DNA from: Solibacillus silvestris
GTDB lineage: Bacteria > Bacillota > Bacilli > Bacillales_A > Planococcaceae
DNA: 64,000 bases
Reading direction: 5' to 3'
NCBI GenBank assembly: GCA_001586195.1
Contig: CP014609.1
Span: 3,866,001 to 3,930,000 of the forward strand
Shown in pieces: positions 16,121 through 25,326 of this stretch (its first letter is position 1; each line of letters starts with the position of its first letter). The translations under genes and the position numbers were made by a program. Under the pieces are notes generated by a model. The model was not told the DNA's origin. It saw only the letters and a list, made by a program, of their open reading frames with translations, and did no database searches.

Positions 16121-17452
16121 ATGAAAGTTGTAATTATAGGCGGCGACGCGGCGGGGATGAGTGCGGCTATGGAAATCGTGCGTAACAATAAATCCGCCCA
16201 TGTTGTCGTATTGGAAAAAGGAGAGGTCTATTCGTATGGACAATGCGGATTGCCTTATGTAATTAACGGAAAAGTCCCTCATGCAGAAGATTTGATTGCA
16301 AGGGATGTTGAAGAGTTTCGTTCGAAATACGGAATTGATGCCCGCATTTTCCATGAAGTGACTGCAGTCGATACGAAACTGCAAAAAGTGTGTGGTATTG
16401 ATGTAAACAGCAAGGAGCCATTCGAATTTATATACGATAAACTGCTCATCGCCACAGGGGCATCACCGACAATGCCGAAAATCGAAAATGCAAATTTAAA
16501 AGGGATTCATACAGTAAAAACAATTCCGCAAATGAATGAACTGATGGAACAGTTACCGAATGTGAAGCACGTAACGGTCATCGGTGGAGGATATATTGGT
16601 CTGGAAGTTGTCGAAACAGTACGGGAGCGAGGTCTCGATGTACGTCTCATTCAACGTGGAAGCAACTTAATGTCGATTTTAGATACGCAGCTGACTGAAC
16701 TTATATATGAAGAAGCAATCAAAAACGGTGTGGAAGTTTTATTAAATGAAGATACGATTGGCTACGTAGGAACCGAATTTGTGGAGGCTGTTCGGACAAA
16801 TAGTGGTGTGCATACTACAGACCTCGTTATCGTCGCAACAGGAGTGCGTCCAAATACACAGTTTGCACAAGGTTTTGCCAAGCTGGAAAATGGTGCACTT
16901 ATCGTCAATGAGCAAATGGAGACTTCGATTCCCAATGTGTATGCGGCTGGGGACTGTGCCTCTCATTTTAATCGCGTAAACCAAAAGGATGATTATTTAC
17001 CGCTTGGAACGACAGCAAATAAACAGGGGCGAATTGCTGGGTTGAACATAGCCGGATTTAATCAGAAGTTCCGCGGTATTGTCGGAACATCCATCTTGAA
17101 GTTTTTCGACCTGCACATCGGCATGACAGGATTAAATAATGAAGCTGCAGATCGTTTAAATGCACTTGTAGAAGCGTATGTGATGGAAGTAAATGATATT
17201 GCGAGCTATTATCCGAATGTCCAGCCGATGAAGCTACGAATGCTCGTTGAACAACATAGCCGCAAACTTGTGGGTCTTCAAATTGTCGGGAAGCACGGCG
17301 TCGATAAACGCATCGATGTATTTGCGACAGCACTATACAATGAAATGACCTTCGAGGAACTACTGAATTTGGACTTAGCGTATGCACCGCCATTTAGCGG
17401 CGTGTGGGATGCCATTATGCAGGCACCGAAACGCTATGGTAAAAAAGAATAA
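16121..17452 (+). CDS. CoA-disulfide reductase-like FAD/NAD(P) oxidoreductase
   Basis: 443-residue pyridine-nucleotide-disulfide oxidoreductase of the single-cysteine class. FAD site VVIIGGDAAGMSAAMEI at the N-terminus, the redox cysteine in SYGQCGLPYVI near residue 43, the NAD(P) site VTVIGGGYIGLEVVE near 155, the second FAD motif VYAAGDCA and the C-terminal dimerisation domain are all present. This class includes CoA-disulfide reductase, NADH oxidase and persulfide reductases; no C-terminal rhodanese domain is fused. ATG 16121 follows GAGGAGTG with a rather long spacer; the upstream in-frame start at 16103 is less likely. Terminated by a strong hairpin. Confidence 0.88.
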   Translation: MKVVIIGGDAAGMSAAMEIVRNNKSAHVVVLEKGEVYSYGQCGLPYVINGKVPHAEDLIARDVEEFRSKYGIDARIFHEVTAVDTKLQKVCGIDVNSKEPFEFIYDKLLIATGASPTMPKIENANLKGIHTVKTIPQMNELMEQLPNVKHVTVIGGGYIGLEVVETVRERGLDVRLIQRGSNLMSILDTQLTELIYEEAIKNGVEVLLNEDTIGYVGTEFVEAVRTNSGVHTTDLVIVATGVRPNTQFAQGFAKLENGALIVNEQMETSIPNVYAAGDCASHFNRVNQKDDYLPLGTTANKQGRIAGLNIAGFNQKFRGIVGTSILKFFDLHIGMTGLNNEAADRLNALVEAYVMEVNDIASYYPNVQPMKLRMLVEQHSRKLVGLQIVGKHGVDKRIDVFATALYNEMTFEELLNLDLAYAPPFSGVWDAIMQAPKRYGKKE

Positions 17453-17460
17453 AATATCAA

Positions 17461-17499
17461 AAGCTCCAGCTACTATTGGGAAATAGCTGGAGCTTTTTT
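17461..17499 (+). terminator. terminator of CoA-disulfide reductase-like gene
   Basis: AAGCTCCAGCTA pairs with TAGCTGGAGCTT and is followed by TTTTTTG. Confidence 0.92.
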
Positions 17500-17502
17500 G
17501 TG

Positions 17503-17665
17503 TTTAACTTCTTTTAGTAGCATCTTCCCACCTCTATGAAAGGTTGCAAGATGGCTGGATGAAGTGTTTATATTGTTTCAAGTGTGTGTTATAAACACTC
17601 GCTAAATGAAGTTAAAACCTCGGGTGGATATCCAACGTATGGATACAATTACGCTGTGACGTAAT
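17503..17665. ncRNA. candidate structured RNA or dispersed element with three-way junction
   Basis: An outer stem TTTAACTTC (17503-17511) / GAAGTTAAA (17608-17616) encloses two hairpins: AGCATCTT/AAGATGgCT (17519-17556) and AGTGTTTAT/ATAAACACT (17563-17599). Two more hairpins follow: TATCCA-acgta-TGGATA (17629-17645) and ATTACG-ctgtga-CGTAAT (17648-17665). It sits in a gap of nearly 600 bases with no gene. I do not recognise it as a known RNA class, and neither strand nor transcription is known. Confidence 0.45.
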
Positions 17666-18046
17666 CGGCAAAGAGGTGTTAGTCAAATTTGTTCAAATTA
17701 ATTATGTATAGTTATGCGTTCGCTCATGCTAGCAGCTGTGATTTTCTGCAAAGGTGGAATCATGATGAAGGCTAACTACTTGTTTTGAACTTATCCATAC
17801 TATAGCGCATAATTATTAGCAAAATGTCATTTTAATAAAGATGTAATTAAGATGTAAAGTAGCAAATTATATGAAAAAACCTATTGTATCAAGGTTTTGA
17901 AGGTGTTTTATGCATTTTTTATTATTATTATATTGTATTTGTATAACAAAAATATGACATCTGTGACGAAATAAAGCAAAATTATGTTGGAATAAATAAA
18001 GTAAAGGAAAACAAACTAAATTTATCATCGAAAAGGAGGAATAGTG
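17666..18046. other. non-coding region upstream of tlp
   Basis: AT-rich, no open reading frame with a ribosome site. It should contain the sporulation promoter of tlp, but I could not identify a convincing sigma-G pair by eye. Confidence 0.4.
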
Positions 18047-18289
18047 ATGAAAAACAACAGACATGAAGTGTTTAACAAAGGGTCGGAAAATGCAATAAGT
18101 TTAGGGAAAATGATTAACAATACAAAAGAAAATATACACGAAGCTGAAATTAGTAAAGAGTTTGCACTTCCTGATGAACTGGAAAATATTGAAGAGAAAA
18201 ATGCGCGTCGCAGAACAGCCATTGCCGAACTAGAAGAACAAATTAAAGAAAGAAAAGCAGCCAAAGCTAGAAGAGAATCATTTAAATAG
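18047..18289 (+). CDS. tlp: small acid-soluble spore protein Tlp
   Basis: 80-residue charged helical protein. The stretch NTKENIHEAEISKEF followed by IEEKNARRRTAIAELEEQI aligns well with B. subtilis Tlp (NTIENIEEAEASMEFA...IKEKNARREQSIEAF, recalled from memory). Tlp is made in the forespore and is a minor SASP, so the gene marks the organism as a spore former. ATG 18047 is seven bases after AAAGGAGG. A terminator follows. Confidence 0.88.
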   Translation: MKNNRHEVFNKGSENAISLGKMINNTKENIHEAEISKEFALPDELENIEEKNARRRTAIAELEEQIKERKAAKARRESFK

Positions 18290-18321
18290 CATATTTAGTT
18301 TATAAATAAAAAGCTCCTTTT

Positions 18322-18357
18322 AAACGTTAATCTTATTTTTAGATTAACGTTTTTTTA
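18322..18357 (+). terminator. terminator of tlp
   Basis: AAACGTTAATCT-N7-AGATTAACGTTTTTTT, a perfect 12-bp stem with T run. Confidence 0.92.
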
Positions 18358-18512
18358 TGTATAAAACAAAATTTTTTAAGAGATTTTTGTTGTGAAGTTT
18401 TCATTTTCATACTGAAACTCTCATACAGTGTTTTGGGAGAGTTATTCTATTTTAAATGGGATTGCTCAAAATAGTTATTTGCACCATTCAAATGACTTAA
18501 AGGAGGTTTAAA

Positions 18513-21110
18513 ATGAAAGTAACAGAATATTACCAAACATCTGTACAAGAGGTAATGAAAAAGTTAGATGTGACGCAATATGGGTTAAATGATTACGAAG
18601 TTCGTGGCCGACAGAAAAAGTATGGATATAACGAATTAAAAGAAGGAAAACAGAAAAATATTTTTCAAGTTTTCTTGGAGCAGTTTCAGGATTTTTTAGT
18701 ACTCATTTTAATTGTTGCGGCAATTGTTTCGATATTCCTTGGAGATATGGACAGTTCCATTGTCATTTTAGTTGTCATAATATTAAATGCCATTCTGGGA
18801 ACCGTTCAGCATGCACGAGCTGAAAAATCATTGAACAGTTTAAAAGAAATGTCGGCACCCGTTTCAAAAGTAAAACGCAATGGAGAGATTTTGGAAATCC
18901 CATCTAGAAATGTAATTGTAGGGGACTTGCTCATTTTGGAAGCGGGCGATTCTATTAGTGCGGATGGACGAGTAGTTGAAAGTTACAGTTTGCAAATAAA
19001 TGAAAGTTCGTTAACAGGCGAATCTTTGGCAGTCGATAAAGTAGCCAATACTATTCATGAAACAGAGCTTGCACTGGGAGACAGAAAAAACATGGTGTAC
19101 TCCGGCAGCTTTGTAACAAATGGACGTGGAGCGGTGGCTGTTACTTCGATTGGAATGAATACTGAAATCGGAAAAATTGCTAAGCTGATCGATAATGCGA
19201 AAGAGAAAAAAACTCCTTTGCAAGTTAATCTTGATAAATTCGGGAAACGTCTTGCGATTGGAATTATCTTTATTTGTATTATTATCTTCGCACTGGATAT
19301 TATTCGCGGGCGCGAGATGATTGATTCCTTTATGTTTGCAGTTTCATTGGCAGTTGCGGCAATCCCTGAAGCGTTAAGTTCGATTGTGACGATTGTTTTG
19401 GCAGTAGGGACTCAAAATATGGCAAAAGAAAATGCGATTATCCGCAAATTGCCTGCAGTAGAAAGTTTGGGAAGTGTTTCGATTATTTGTACAGACAAAA
19501 CAGGGACGCTGACACAAAACAAGATGACTGTTCAGGAAATTTATACGGGGGAGCAGTTTTTCTCATCTAGCGAGCTGGAGCCGGCCAATCCGAATCATAA
19601 AAAACTGCTCGATTTCGCGATTCTTTGCAATGATTCTATGATGCTAAGGGATAAAACAATAGGAGATCCAACAGAACTTGCGCTTGTAAAGTTAGGACAT
19701 GAATTTGAAATGAGTGAGCAACTGATACGCGGGCTTCATCCGCGTGTAGGAGAGATTCCTTTCGATTCTACTCGAAAATTAATGAGTACTGTTCACCGTA
19801 TGGGGAACCGTAATGTCATGATTACTAAAGGGGCAGTGGACGAGCTTCTTCCCCGTATTAGTCGCGTCGATTCAAGCAGCAGTACAATTATTACAAACGA
19901 GCAGCTAGAAAAGATTAATCAGGCGAATACCGCATTTTCGAATGCCGGGTTACGCGTAATTGCAATTACGTATAAAGATGTCTTTTCTTCTCATATAAGT
20001 GAAAAGGACGAGCAAGGCTTAACATTTGTCGGTCTAATCGCGATGATGGATCCTCCGCGCGATGAATCGGCACAGGCAGTTGCAGATTGTATTGAAGCAG
20101 GAATTAAACCTGTCATGATTACAGGGGACCATAAAATTACAGCAATTGCGATCGCGAAACAGCTCGGTATATTAAAAAGTCCTGATGAAGCAATTGAAGG
20201 AAAGGAAATTGAAAAGCTTTCGGATCGGGAATTGAAAAATAAGGTGGAAAGCTTCTCTGTCTATGCTCGTGTATCTCCAGAGCACAAAATCCGTATTGTA
20301 AAGGCTTGGCAAGAAAAGGGACATGTTGTCGCAATGACGGGGGATGGGGTAAATGACGCCCCGGCGTTAAAACAGGCTGAAATTGGTGTGGCAATGGGGA
20401 AAACAGGAACAGAAGTGGCTAAAGATGCGTCAGCAATGATTTTAACCGACGATAACTTTTTAACAATCGTCAAATCGATCTCCAACGGACGAAGTATTTA
20501 TGCCAATATTAAAAACGCAATTAAATTTCTTTTGTCCGGGAATGCAGGGGCGATTTTCGTTGTTTTATATGCGACGCTTTTCGCTTTGCCGGCGCCGTTT
20601 CTGCCGATTCATCTGCTGTTTATCAACTTATTAACGGATAGTCTTCCAGCAATTGCGATTGGTTTGGAACCGCATAATAAGAAATTGATGAAGGAAAAAC
20701 CGCGTCACATAAATGAGTCACTCCTAAATAAAAAATTCGTATCCCAAGTAGGTTTTGAAGGCCTGATTATTGCAGCAGTCACAATTATCGCCTTCCAAGT
20801 GGGCTTATCGACAGGCGATACAGCAGTCGCAACAACGATGGCGTTTGCAACATTATGTTTATCAAGGTTGCTGCATGGATTTAATTGCCGATCGGAAGAA
20901 TCCATTTTTAAAATAGGAATTTTCTCAAATTTGGCAGTTTGGATCGCCTTTTTACTTGGGTTTACAATACTGAACTTTGTACTAATCAACGGGTTATTTG
21001 AGGTTGCTAATTTGACGAGTAACCAATATTTAATGATTTATGGGTTATCTTTGGTGCCATTAGTTATTATCCAAGTCCGTAAACTGTTTTTCGGGCCTGC
21101 TAAGGCATAA
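18513..21110 (+). CDS. P-type Ca2+-transporting ATPase (LMCA1-like)
   Basis: 865-residue P2-type cation pump. The actuator loop NESSLTGESLAV, phosphorylation site CTDKTGTLTQN, hinge MTGDGVNDAPALKQAE and membrane segment AVAAIPEALSSIVTIVLAVG (M4) are present, and M6 reads NLLTDSLPAIAIGLEP. The PEAL rather than PEGL motif in M4 matches Listeria Ca2+-ATPase LMCA1 as I recall it, which exports one Ca2+ in exchange for H+. The N-terminus has the short cation_ATPase_N domain. ATG 18513 follows AAAGGAGG. Monocistronic, so regulation is not evident. Confidence 0.93.
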   Translation: MKVTEYYQTSVQEVMKKLDVTQYGLNDYEVRGRQKKYGYNELKEGKQKNIFQVFLEQFQDFLVLILIVAAIVSIFLGDMDSSIVILVVIILNAILGTVQHARAEKSLNSLKEMSAPVSKVKRNGEILEIPSRNVIVGDLLILEAGDSISADGRVVESYSLQINESSLTGESLAVDKVANTIHETELALGDRKNMVYSGSFVTNGRGAVAVTSIGMNTEIGKIAKLIDNAKEKKTPLQVNLDKFGKRLAIGIIFICIIIFALDIIRGREMIDSFMFAVSLAVAAIPEALSSIVTIVLAVGTQNMAKENAIIRKLPAVESLGSVSIICTDKTGTLTQNKMTVQEIYTGEQFFSSSELEPANPNHKKLLDFAILCNDSMMLRDKTIGDPTELALVKLGHEFEMSEQLIRGLHPRVGEIPFDSTRKLMSTVHRMGNRNVMITKGAVDELLPRISRVDSSSSTIITNEQLEKINQANTAFSNAGLRVIAITYKDVFSSHISEKDEQGLTFVGLIAMMDPPRDESAQAVADCIEAGIKPVMITGDHKITAIAIAKQLGILKSPDEAIEGKEIEKLSDRELKNKVESFSVYARVSPEHKIRIVKAWQEKGHVVAMTGDGVNDAPALKQAEIGVAMGKTGTEVAKDASAMILTDDNFLTIVKSISNGRSIYANIKNAIKFLLSGNAGAIFVVLYATLFALPAPFLPIHLLFINLLTDSLPAIAIGLEPHNKKLMKEKPRHINESLLNKKFVSQVGFEGLIIAAVTIIAFQVGLSTGDTAVATTMAFATLCLSRLLHGFNCRSEESIFKIGIFSNLAVWIAFLLGFTILNFVLINGLFEVANLTSNQYLMIYGLSLVPLVIIQVRKLFFGPAKA

Positions 21111-21145
21111 ATAGAAAATGGTAAAAATGTATATGGCAACTTTTC

Positions 21146-22264
21146 TTGCCCGTTAACATAAAAATAAGGTTAACAAGGTTATGGAAGGATGACATTATTA
21201 GCACGACAAAACATTTCTTCGGCCAGGCAATGACAGGGCAGGGTATTAAAAATATTTATAAAGAGCTAATGGATGAAGCAAAAGCTGTGTATTTATTAAA
21301 GGGAGCACACGGTTTCAAAGTTTCTGAGTTACTGCAGAAAATTGGCTCTCATTATTGTGAAAAAGGTGCCCACATTGAGCTTTTCCATGATCCTTTATTT
21401 GAAAATACGGTCGAGGCTGTTTATATTCAAGCCCCTCATCAGATTTTAATTGTTCAAGCGACAAACCCGTCAATAGAACCGGTACTGCCGGGGATACGGG
21501 ATCATGTCATTTCCCTGAATGACTGTTTGGATGAACAATACATTTCATTGTATGGAAATTTGTCTTCGGTAAACGAATCGAAACAAGCCTATTATGACCA
21601 ATGCTTCGCCAAGCTTGCAGATGCTATTCACATTCATGATGACTGGGAAGTCGAAACGAGAAAGCAAATGGAATGGAGCGGGTTGGATCAACAGTTTGCG
21701 GAGTTGACGAACGGTCTGTTTGGCGAAACGAATCGGCAGAAATCCGGCCAGCTTACTCATCGCTTACTCGGAACATTAACCCCAACAGGAGCGCAAGACA
21801 CAGTACAAAGCATTACGCAAAATCTTGAAAAGAGATTGTTTATTAAAGGGTATCCTGGAACAGGGAAATCTTCGATGATGAAGAAATTAGCCAATGAAGC
21901 GATAAGCAGAGGCTTTGATGTACAACTCGTTTGGTGCGGACTGGATTCCAATTCGATTGATATGGTCATTATCCCTGAATTGAAATTCTGTATTTTTGAC
22001 AGTACGGAGCCGCACGTGTATTTTCCTGATGGAAATCGTCCTGGTGATGAAATTTTCGATATTGCTCAGCATTGTCATCCGACAGAAGTAGAAGAAAAGA
22101 ATATTGAAGCAATCGTAGAAAAGTACAAAGCAACGATGGCAGGTGCAAAACATTTTGCAGCAAAATACGCAGAACAAGAAAGGAAAGTACGTGAAGCAGT
22201 AGATGCTGCTATCAACTTAGATGAATTCAATAAACGAACAGCCGGGCTTTTTGAGCTTTTCTGA
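21146..22264 (+). CDS. tandem P-loop protein (PRK06851-like), first P-loop degenerate
   Basis: 372 residues, two related P-loop NTPase halves. The second half has an intact Walker A, FIKGYPGTGKSSMMKKLA. The corresponding place in the first half reads YLLKGAHGFKVSELLQKIG, so the GPGTGKS element has been lost. The family is conserved in Firmicutes with no firm function that I know. The start is uncertain: TTG 21146 has no ribosome site, while AAGGAT (21185-21190) is properly spaced from an ATT codon at 21197, which would begin STTKHFFGQAMTGQGIKN as expected for the family. A strong terminator follows. Confidence 0.75.
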   Translation: MPVNIKIRLTRLWKDDIISTTKHFFGQAMTGQGIKNIYKELMDEAKAVYLLKGAHGFKVSELLQKIGSHYCEKGAHIELFHDPLFENTVEAVYIQAPHQILIVQATNPSIEPVLPGIRDHVISLNDCLDEQYISLYGNLSSVNESKQAYYDQCFAKLADAIHIHDDWEVETRKQMEWSGLDQQFAELTNGLFGETNRQKSGQLTHRLLGTLTPTGAQDTVQSITQNLEKRLFIKGYPGTGKSSMMKKLANEAISRGFDVQLVWCGLDSNSIDMVIIPELKFCIFDSTEPHVYFPDGNRPGDEIFDIAQHCHPTEVEEKNIEAIVEKYKATMAGAKHFAAKYAEQERKVREAVDAAINLDEFNKRTAGLFELF

Positions 22265-22284
22265 TTTAAATAACATTTTTAATA

Positions 22285-22327
22285 GGCATGGATCCGAATC
22301 TAAATCGGGTCCATGCCTCACTTTTTT
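22285..22327 (+). terminator. terminator
   Basis: GGCATGGATCCGA pairs with TCGGGTCCATGCC (one G-T-type imperfection), followed by CACTTTTTT. Confidence 0.9.
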
Positions 22328-22472
22328 GATGATATATCCTATATTGTAAATACTTTTTTCAAATAATATAAAAGTTTGCAGAATATTAAATTTTTTAGGG
22401 GCTATAAATTTTACTCAAACAGAAAATACTGTATGCTGATGGTGAGCTTTTCATAACAAAGGAGGACAACTC

Positions 22473-23255
22473 ATGAATCGTTTTGAAGGAAAAGTTATAA
22501 TTGTTACCGGTGCAGGTTCGGGATTAGGACAAGCTGCCACATTGCAAATTGCAAAGGAAGGCGCAAAGCTTGTACTCGTTGATTTAAACCAGGCTGGACT
22601 GGATGAAACAAAGAAAAAAGTGCAAGAAGTGGCACCAAATGCTGAAACATTGTTAGTGACAGCAAACGTAGCTACAGAGAGCGAAGTCGAAAATTTTGTC
22701 AATCAAACGGTTGAGAAGTTCGGCAAAATTGATGGTTTCTTTAACAATGCAGGAATTGAAGGAAAGCAAAATTTAACTGGTGATTACGGAATTGAAGAAT
22801 TTCATAAAGTCATATCCGTCAATTTAAACGGTGTCTTCTATGGTATGAAATATGTGCTTAAAGTAATGAAGGAGCAAGGATACGGCTCGATTGTCAATAC
22901 GGCTTCGGTTGGCGGGATCCGTGGTGTGGGTAACCAGTCAGGCTATGCGGCAAGTAAGCATGGCGTTGTCGGTTTAACGCGCAACTCGGCGATTGAATAC
23001 GGCCAATACGGGATTTCGATTAAAGCAATTGCCCCTGGTGCAATTATGACCCCAATGGTAGAAGGATCACTGCGCCAAATGGGTGGCGATAACTGGGAGG
23101 AAGTCGGTAAGGAGTTTGTAAAGCCGAATCCGATGAGACGTTTCGGTAAGCCGGAAGAAGTCGGTTATTTAGTGGCATTCCTCTTATCAAACGAAGCGGA
23201 CTTCATCAACGCAGCAGTTATTCCAATTGACGGTGGGCAGTCTTATAAATATTAA
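22473..23255 (+). CDS. short-chain dehydrogenase/reductase
   Basis: 260-residue classical SDR. Cofactor loop TGAGSGLGQAA, the NNAG motif, catalytic Ser in NTASVGG and YAASKHG (Tyr/Lys) are present, and Asp in LVLVDLNQ after the second strand favours NAD(H). ATG 22473 follows AAAGGAGG. Monocistronic with its own terminator. Related enzymes include glucose dehydrogenase- and levodione reductase-type proteins; substrate not predictable. Confidence 0.9.
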   Translation: MNRFEGKVIIVTGAGSGLGQAATLQIAKEGAKLVLVDLNQAGLDETKKKVQEVAPNAETLLVTANVATESEVENFVNQTVEKFGKIDGFFNNAGIEGKQNLTGDYGIEEFHKVISVNLNGVFYGMKYVLKVMKEQGYGSIVNTASVGGIRGVGNQSGYAASKHGVVGLTRNSAIEYGQYGISIKAIAPGAIMTPMVEGSLRQMGGDNWEEVGKEFVKPNPMRRFGKPEEVGYLVAFLLSNEADFINAAVIPIDGGQSYKY

Positions 23256-23260
23256 TTATT

Positions 23261-23295
23261 AATCCCCTTAAAAAAATCTTTAAGGGGATTTTTTA
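23261..23295 (+). terminator. terminator, possibly bidirectional
   Basis: AATCCCCTTAAA pairs with TTTAAGGGGATT followed by TTTT, between the convergent SDR and DUF1722 genes. Confidence 0.92.
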
Positions 23296-23315
23296 TCCTC
23301 ATTAATCTCCCTCTT

Positions 23316-23669
23316 TTAACGCTCCAAAACGCGGCTTTCCAGTAAATATGTTACTCCATATTTCTCTGCCAATTGTCTTAAAAAGGTTAATAATTCGCTG
23401 AAGCTTGTTGTTTGTATCAATTGTTCGTACTGTTTTTTCTCTTCTTCGGTTGCAACCTTTTTAAAATAGCCCCACATATGTTGGCAAGCATTGCGCATGC
23501 TTCCTTCTGTTGGCGTTAAGTTTAATGCCTGTTCGATCAGCGCTGAAATTTCTTCGTAAGCGCCCTTGTCTTTCATCGCCTGTCGAATTGCATTATAGTA
23601 ATTTTGGCTGTGAAACATCACATTATACTTTTCCTCACGCCAAAGGATTTCCGTCTTCTTCTGATCCAT
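23316..23669 (-). CDS. DUF1722 (YbgA-like) protein
   Basis: 117-residue protein with the DUF1722 layout: ILWREEKYNVMFHSQNYY at the N-terminus (usual consensus with W..HKY...HS..Y), and helices through HMWGYFKKVATEEEKKQYEQ. In many bacteria the domain is fused to or adjacent to DUF523; here it stands alone. Cytosolic, function unknown. ATG 23669 follows GGGAGGAG. Confidence 0.82.
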   Translation of the reverse strand: MDQKKTEILWREEKYNVMFHSQNYYNAIRQAMKDKGAYEEISALIEQALNLTPTEGSMRNACQHMWGYFKKVATEEEKKQYEQLIQTTSFSELLTFLRQLAEKYGVTYLLESRVLER

Positions 23670-23850
23670 AAAATTTTCTCCTCCCGTTCCACTTTTGCAT
23701 AATGTACTAGTTGTTCACATTATATAAGATAGAGAAAAGTTTTGCTTTTATATAAAGGCAAACCAAACTTATAGTGTAAAAAATTGTATAATGTAGATAG
23801 CTTCAAAATTTACTGAATTTACTTAAAATTAAAGGGAAAGAGGGATTCCG

Positions 23851-25215
23851 ATGGTAAATGAACTAACATCAGTGAGTGGAGAAATAACAGGAGAGTTGGT
23901 ATACCGGGAAAAACCAGTCATTCAGGCTGCTGAAACAATATTCGTCAATGAATTTACAGATGGTGTATTAAATCCGAATGCACCGATGTTAGGACCATTA
24001 AAAGATGGGGGGACGATTATTGCCAATACAGCTCCTGGCTGTTGGGGCCCAATGATTACACCGACGATTCGCGGAGGACATGAAGTAACGAAGCCGGTAT
24101 ATGTGGAAGGTGCGGAAGTCGGAGATGCAATTGTTATTCAGATTAAGTCGATTCAAGTGACATCGATTGCGACTTCTTCAGGAACAGACGAAGCTCAGAA
24201 TGAACGTTTTATCGGAGATCCTTTTGTGAAAGTGAAATGCCCGGGTTGCGGGAAGCTCCATCCGCCGACAATTGTCCAGGGTATCGGTCAGGAATCGGTA
24301 AAATGTATGACATGCGGGACGGATACAACACCATTTAAAATTTCAAACGGCTATACGATGACATTTAATTCAAAAGGGAATGTCGGATTAACGGTCGGAA
24401 AAGAGGCTGCACGCCGGATTGCTCAAGACAGCAAAAACTATATGCGAACTCCGGAAAATTCCGTTCAAAATCCAATTACTTCATTCGCTCCGAGTGATTT
24501 AATCGGAGTGCTTGCAAGAATGCGTCCGTTTGTTGGACAGCTTGGAACAACGCCATCAAAAGCAATGCCGGATTCTCATAATGCCGGTGATTTCGGAACA
24601 TTTTTAATCGGAGCACCACATGAATTTACGATGACCGAAGACGAGCTGAATATTCACCGTACAGATGGACATATGGATATTAATCGTGTACGTGAAGGGG
24701 CTGTTGTCATTTGCCCTGTAAAAGTTCCTGGTGGCGGTGTATACGTAGGAGATATGCATGCAATGCAGGGTGATGGAGAAATTGCCGGACATACGACAGA
24801 TGTCTCGGGTATCGTACAGCTTCAGGTAAGTGTATTGAAAAAAGTAAATTTGGACGGTCCAATTCTGCTGCCGAATGTAGAGGATTTGCCTTATACTGCA
24901 AAACCTTTTACGAAAGAAGAAAAACGCATTGCACGTGAGTTGGCTGAAGAATTCGGTGTGAAGCAAGTTGAGGAAAGTTTCCCGTTGTCGATAGTAGGAA
25001 CAGGAGCTAACTTAAACGTGGCTACAGAAAATGCACTCGATCGAGCAGCAAAATTATTTGAGCTAACAGTGGAAGAAGTGAGAAATCGTGCAACCATTAC
25101 CGGTGGAATTGAAATAGGAAGGCACCCGGGTGTTGTGACGGCTACGGTTCAGATGCCGAAAACACTTCTGAAAAAAGCGAGACTGTTTAAAACCATTAAA
25201 CGCCAGTATGACTGA
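23851..25215 (+). CDS. acetamidase/formamidase family protein with zinc-ribbon-like insertion
   Basis: 454-residue FmdA/AmdA-type amidohydrolase. Hallmarks are NTAPGCWGPMITPT, GDFGTFLIGAPHEF, and the metal/active-site block YVGDMHAMQGDGEIAGHTTD. Residues about 130-160 contain two CxxC pairs (CPGCGKLHPP and CMTCG), which look like a small zinc ribbon inserted in the fold. It releases ammonia from small amides in characterised relatives. ATG 23851 follows AAAGAGGGAT. No nitrogen-regulation gene is adjacent; the true amide substrate is unknown. Confidence 0.87.
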   Translation: MVNELTSVSGEITGELVYREKPVIQAAETIFVNEFTDGVLNPNAPMLGPLKDGGTIIANTAPGCWGPMITPTIRGGHEVTKPVYVEGAEVGDAIVIQIKSIQVTSIATSSGTDEAQNERFIGDPFVKVKCPGCGKLHPPTIVQGIGQESVKCMTCGTDTTPFKISNGYTMTFNSKGNVGLTVGKEAARRIAQDSKNYMRTPENSVQNPITSFAPSDLIGVLARMRPFVGQLGTTPSKAMPDSHNAGDFGTFLIGAPHEFTMTEDELNIHRTDGHMDINRVREGAVVICPVKVPGGGVYVGDMHAMQGDGEIAGHTTDVSGIVQLQVSVLKKVNLDGPILLPNVEDLPYTAKPFTKEEKRIARELAEEFGVKQVEESFPLSIVGTGANLNVATENALDRAAKLFELTVEEVRNRATITGGIEIGRHPGVVTATVQMPKTLLKKARLFKTIKRQYD

Positions 25216-25326
25216 ATTTCGTTGATCAGTCGTAAAAAGCAGTAAAATCATAGTTAATTAGATAAGTTTTTGTTCTTTATTTTTCGGGAATTAGGAAATT
25301 ACTAGAAAAGTAGAGGGGATGAAGCG

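Noticed and set aside
15847..16188. Minus-strand 113-codon frame across the divergent spacer
   Set aside because: Runs through the palindromic element and the oxidoreductase start; no ribosome site.
22328..22472. sigma-B promoter before the SDR gene (GTTTGC ... GGGGCTA)
   Set aside because: Spacer of about 18 bases is too long; TTTACT-N16-TATGCT nearer the gene is a better, though still weak, sigma-A candidate.
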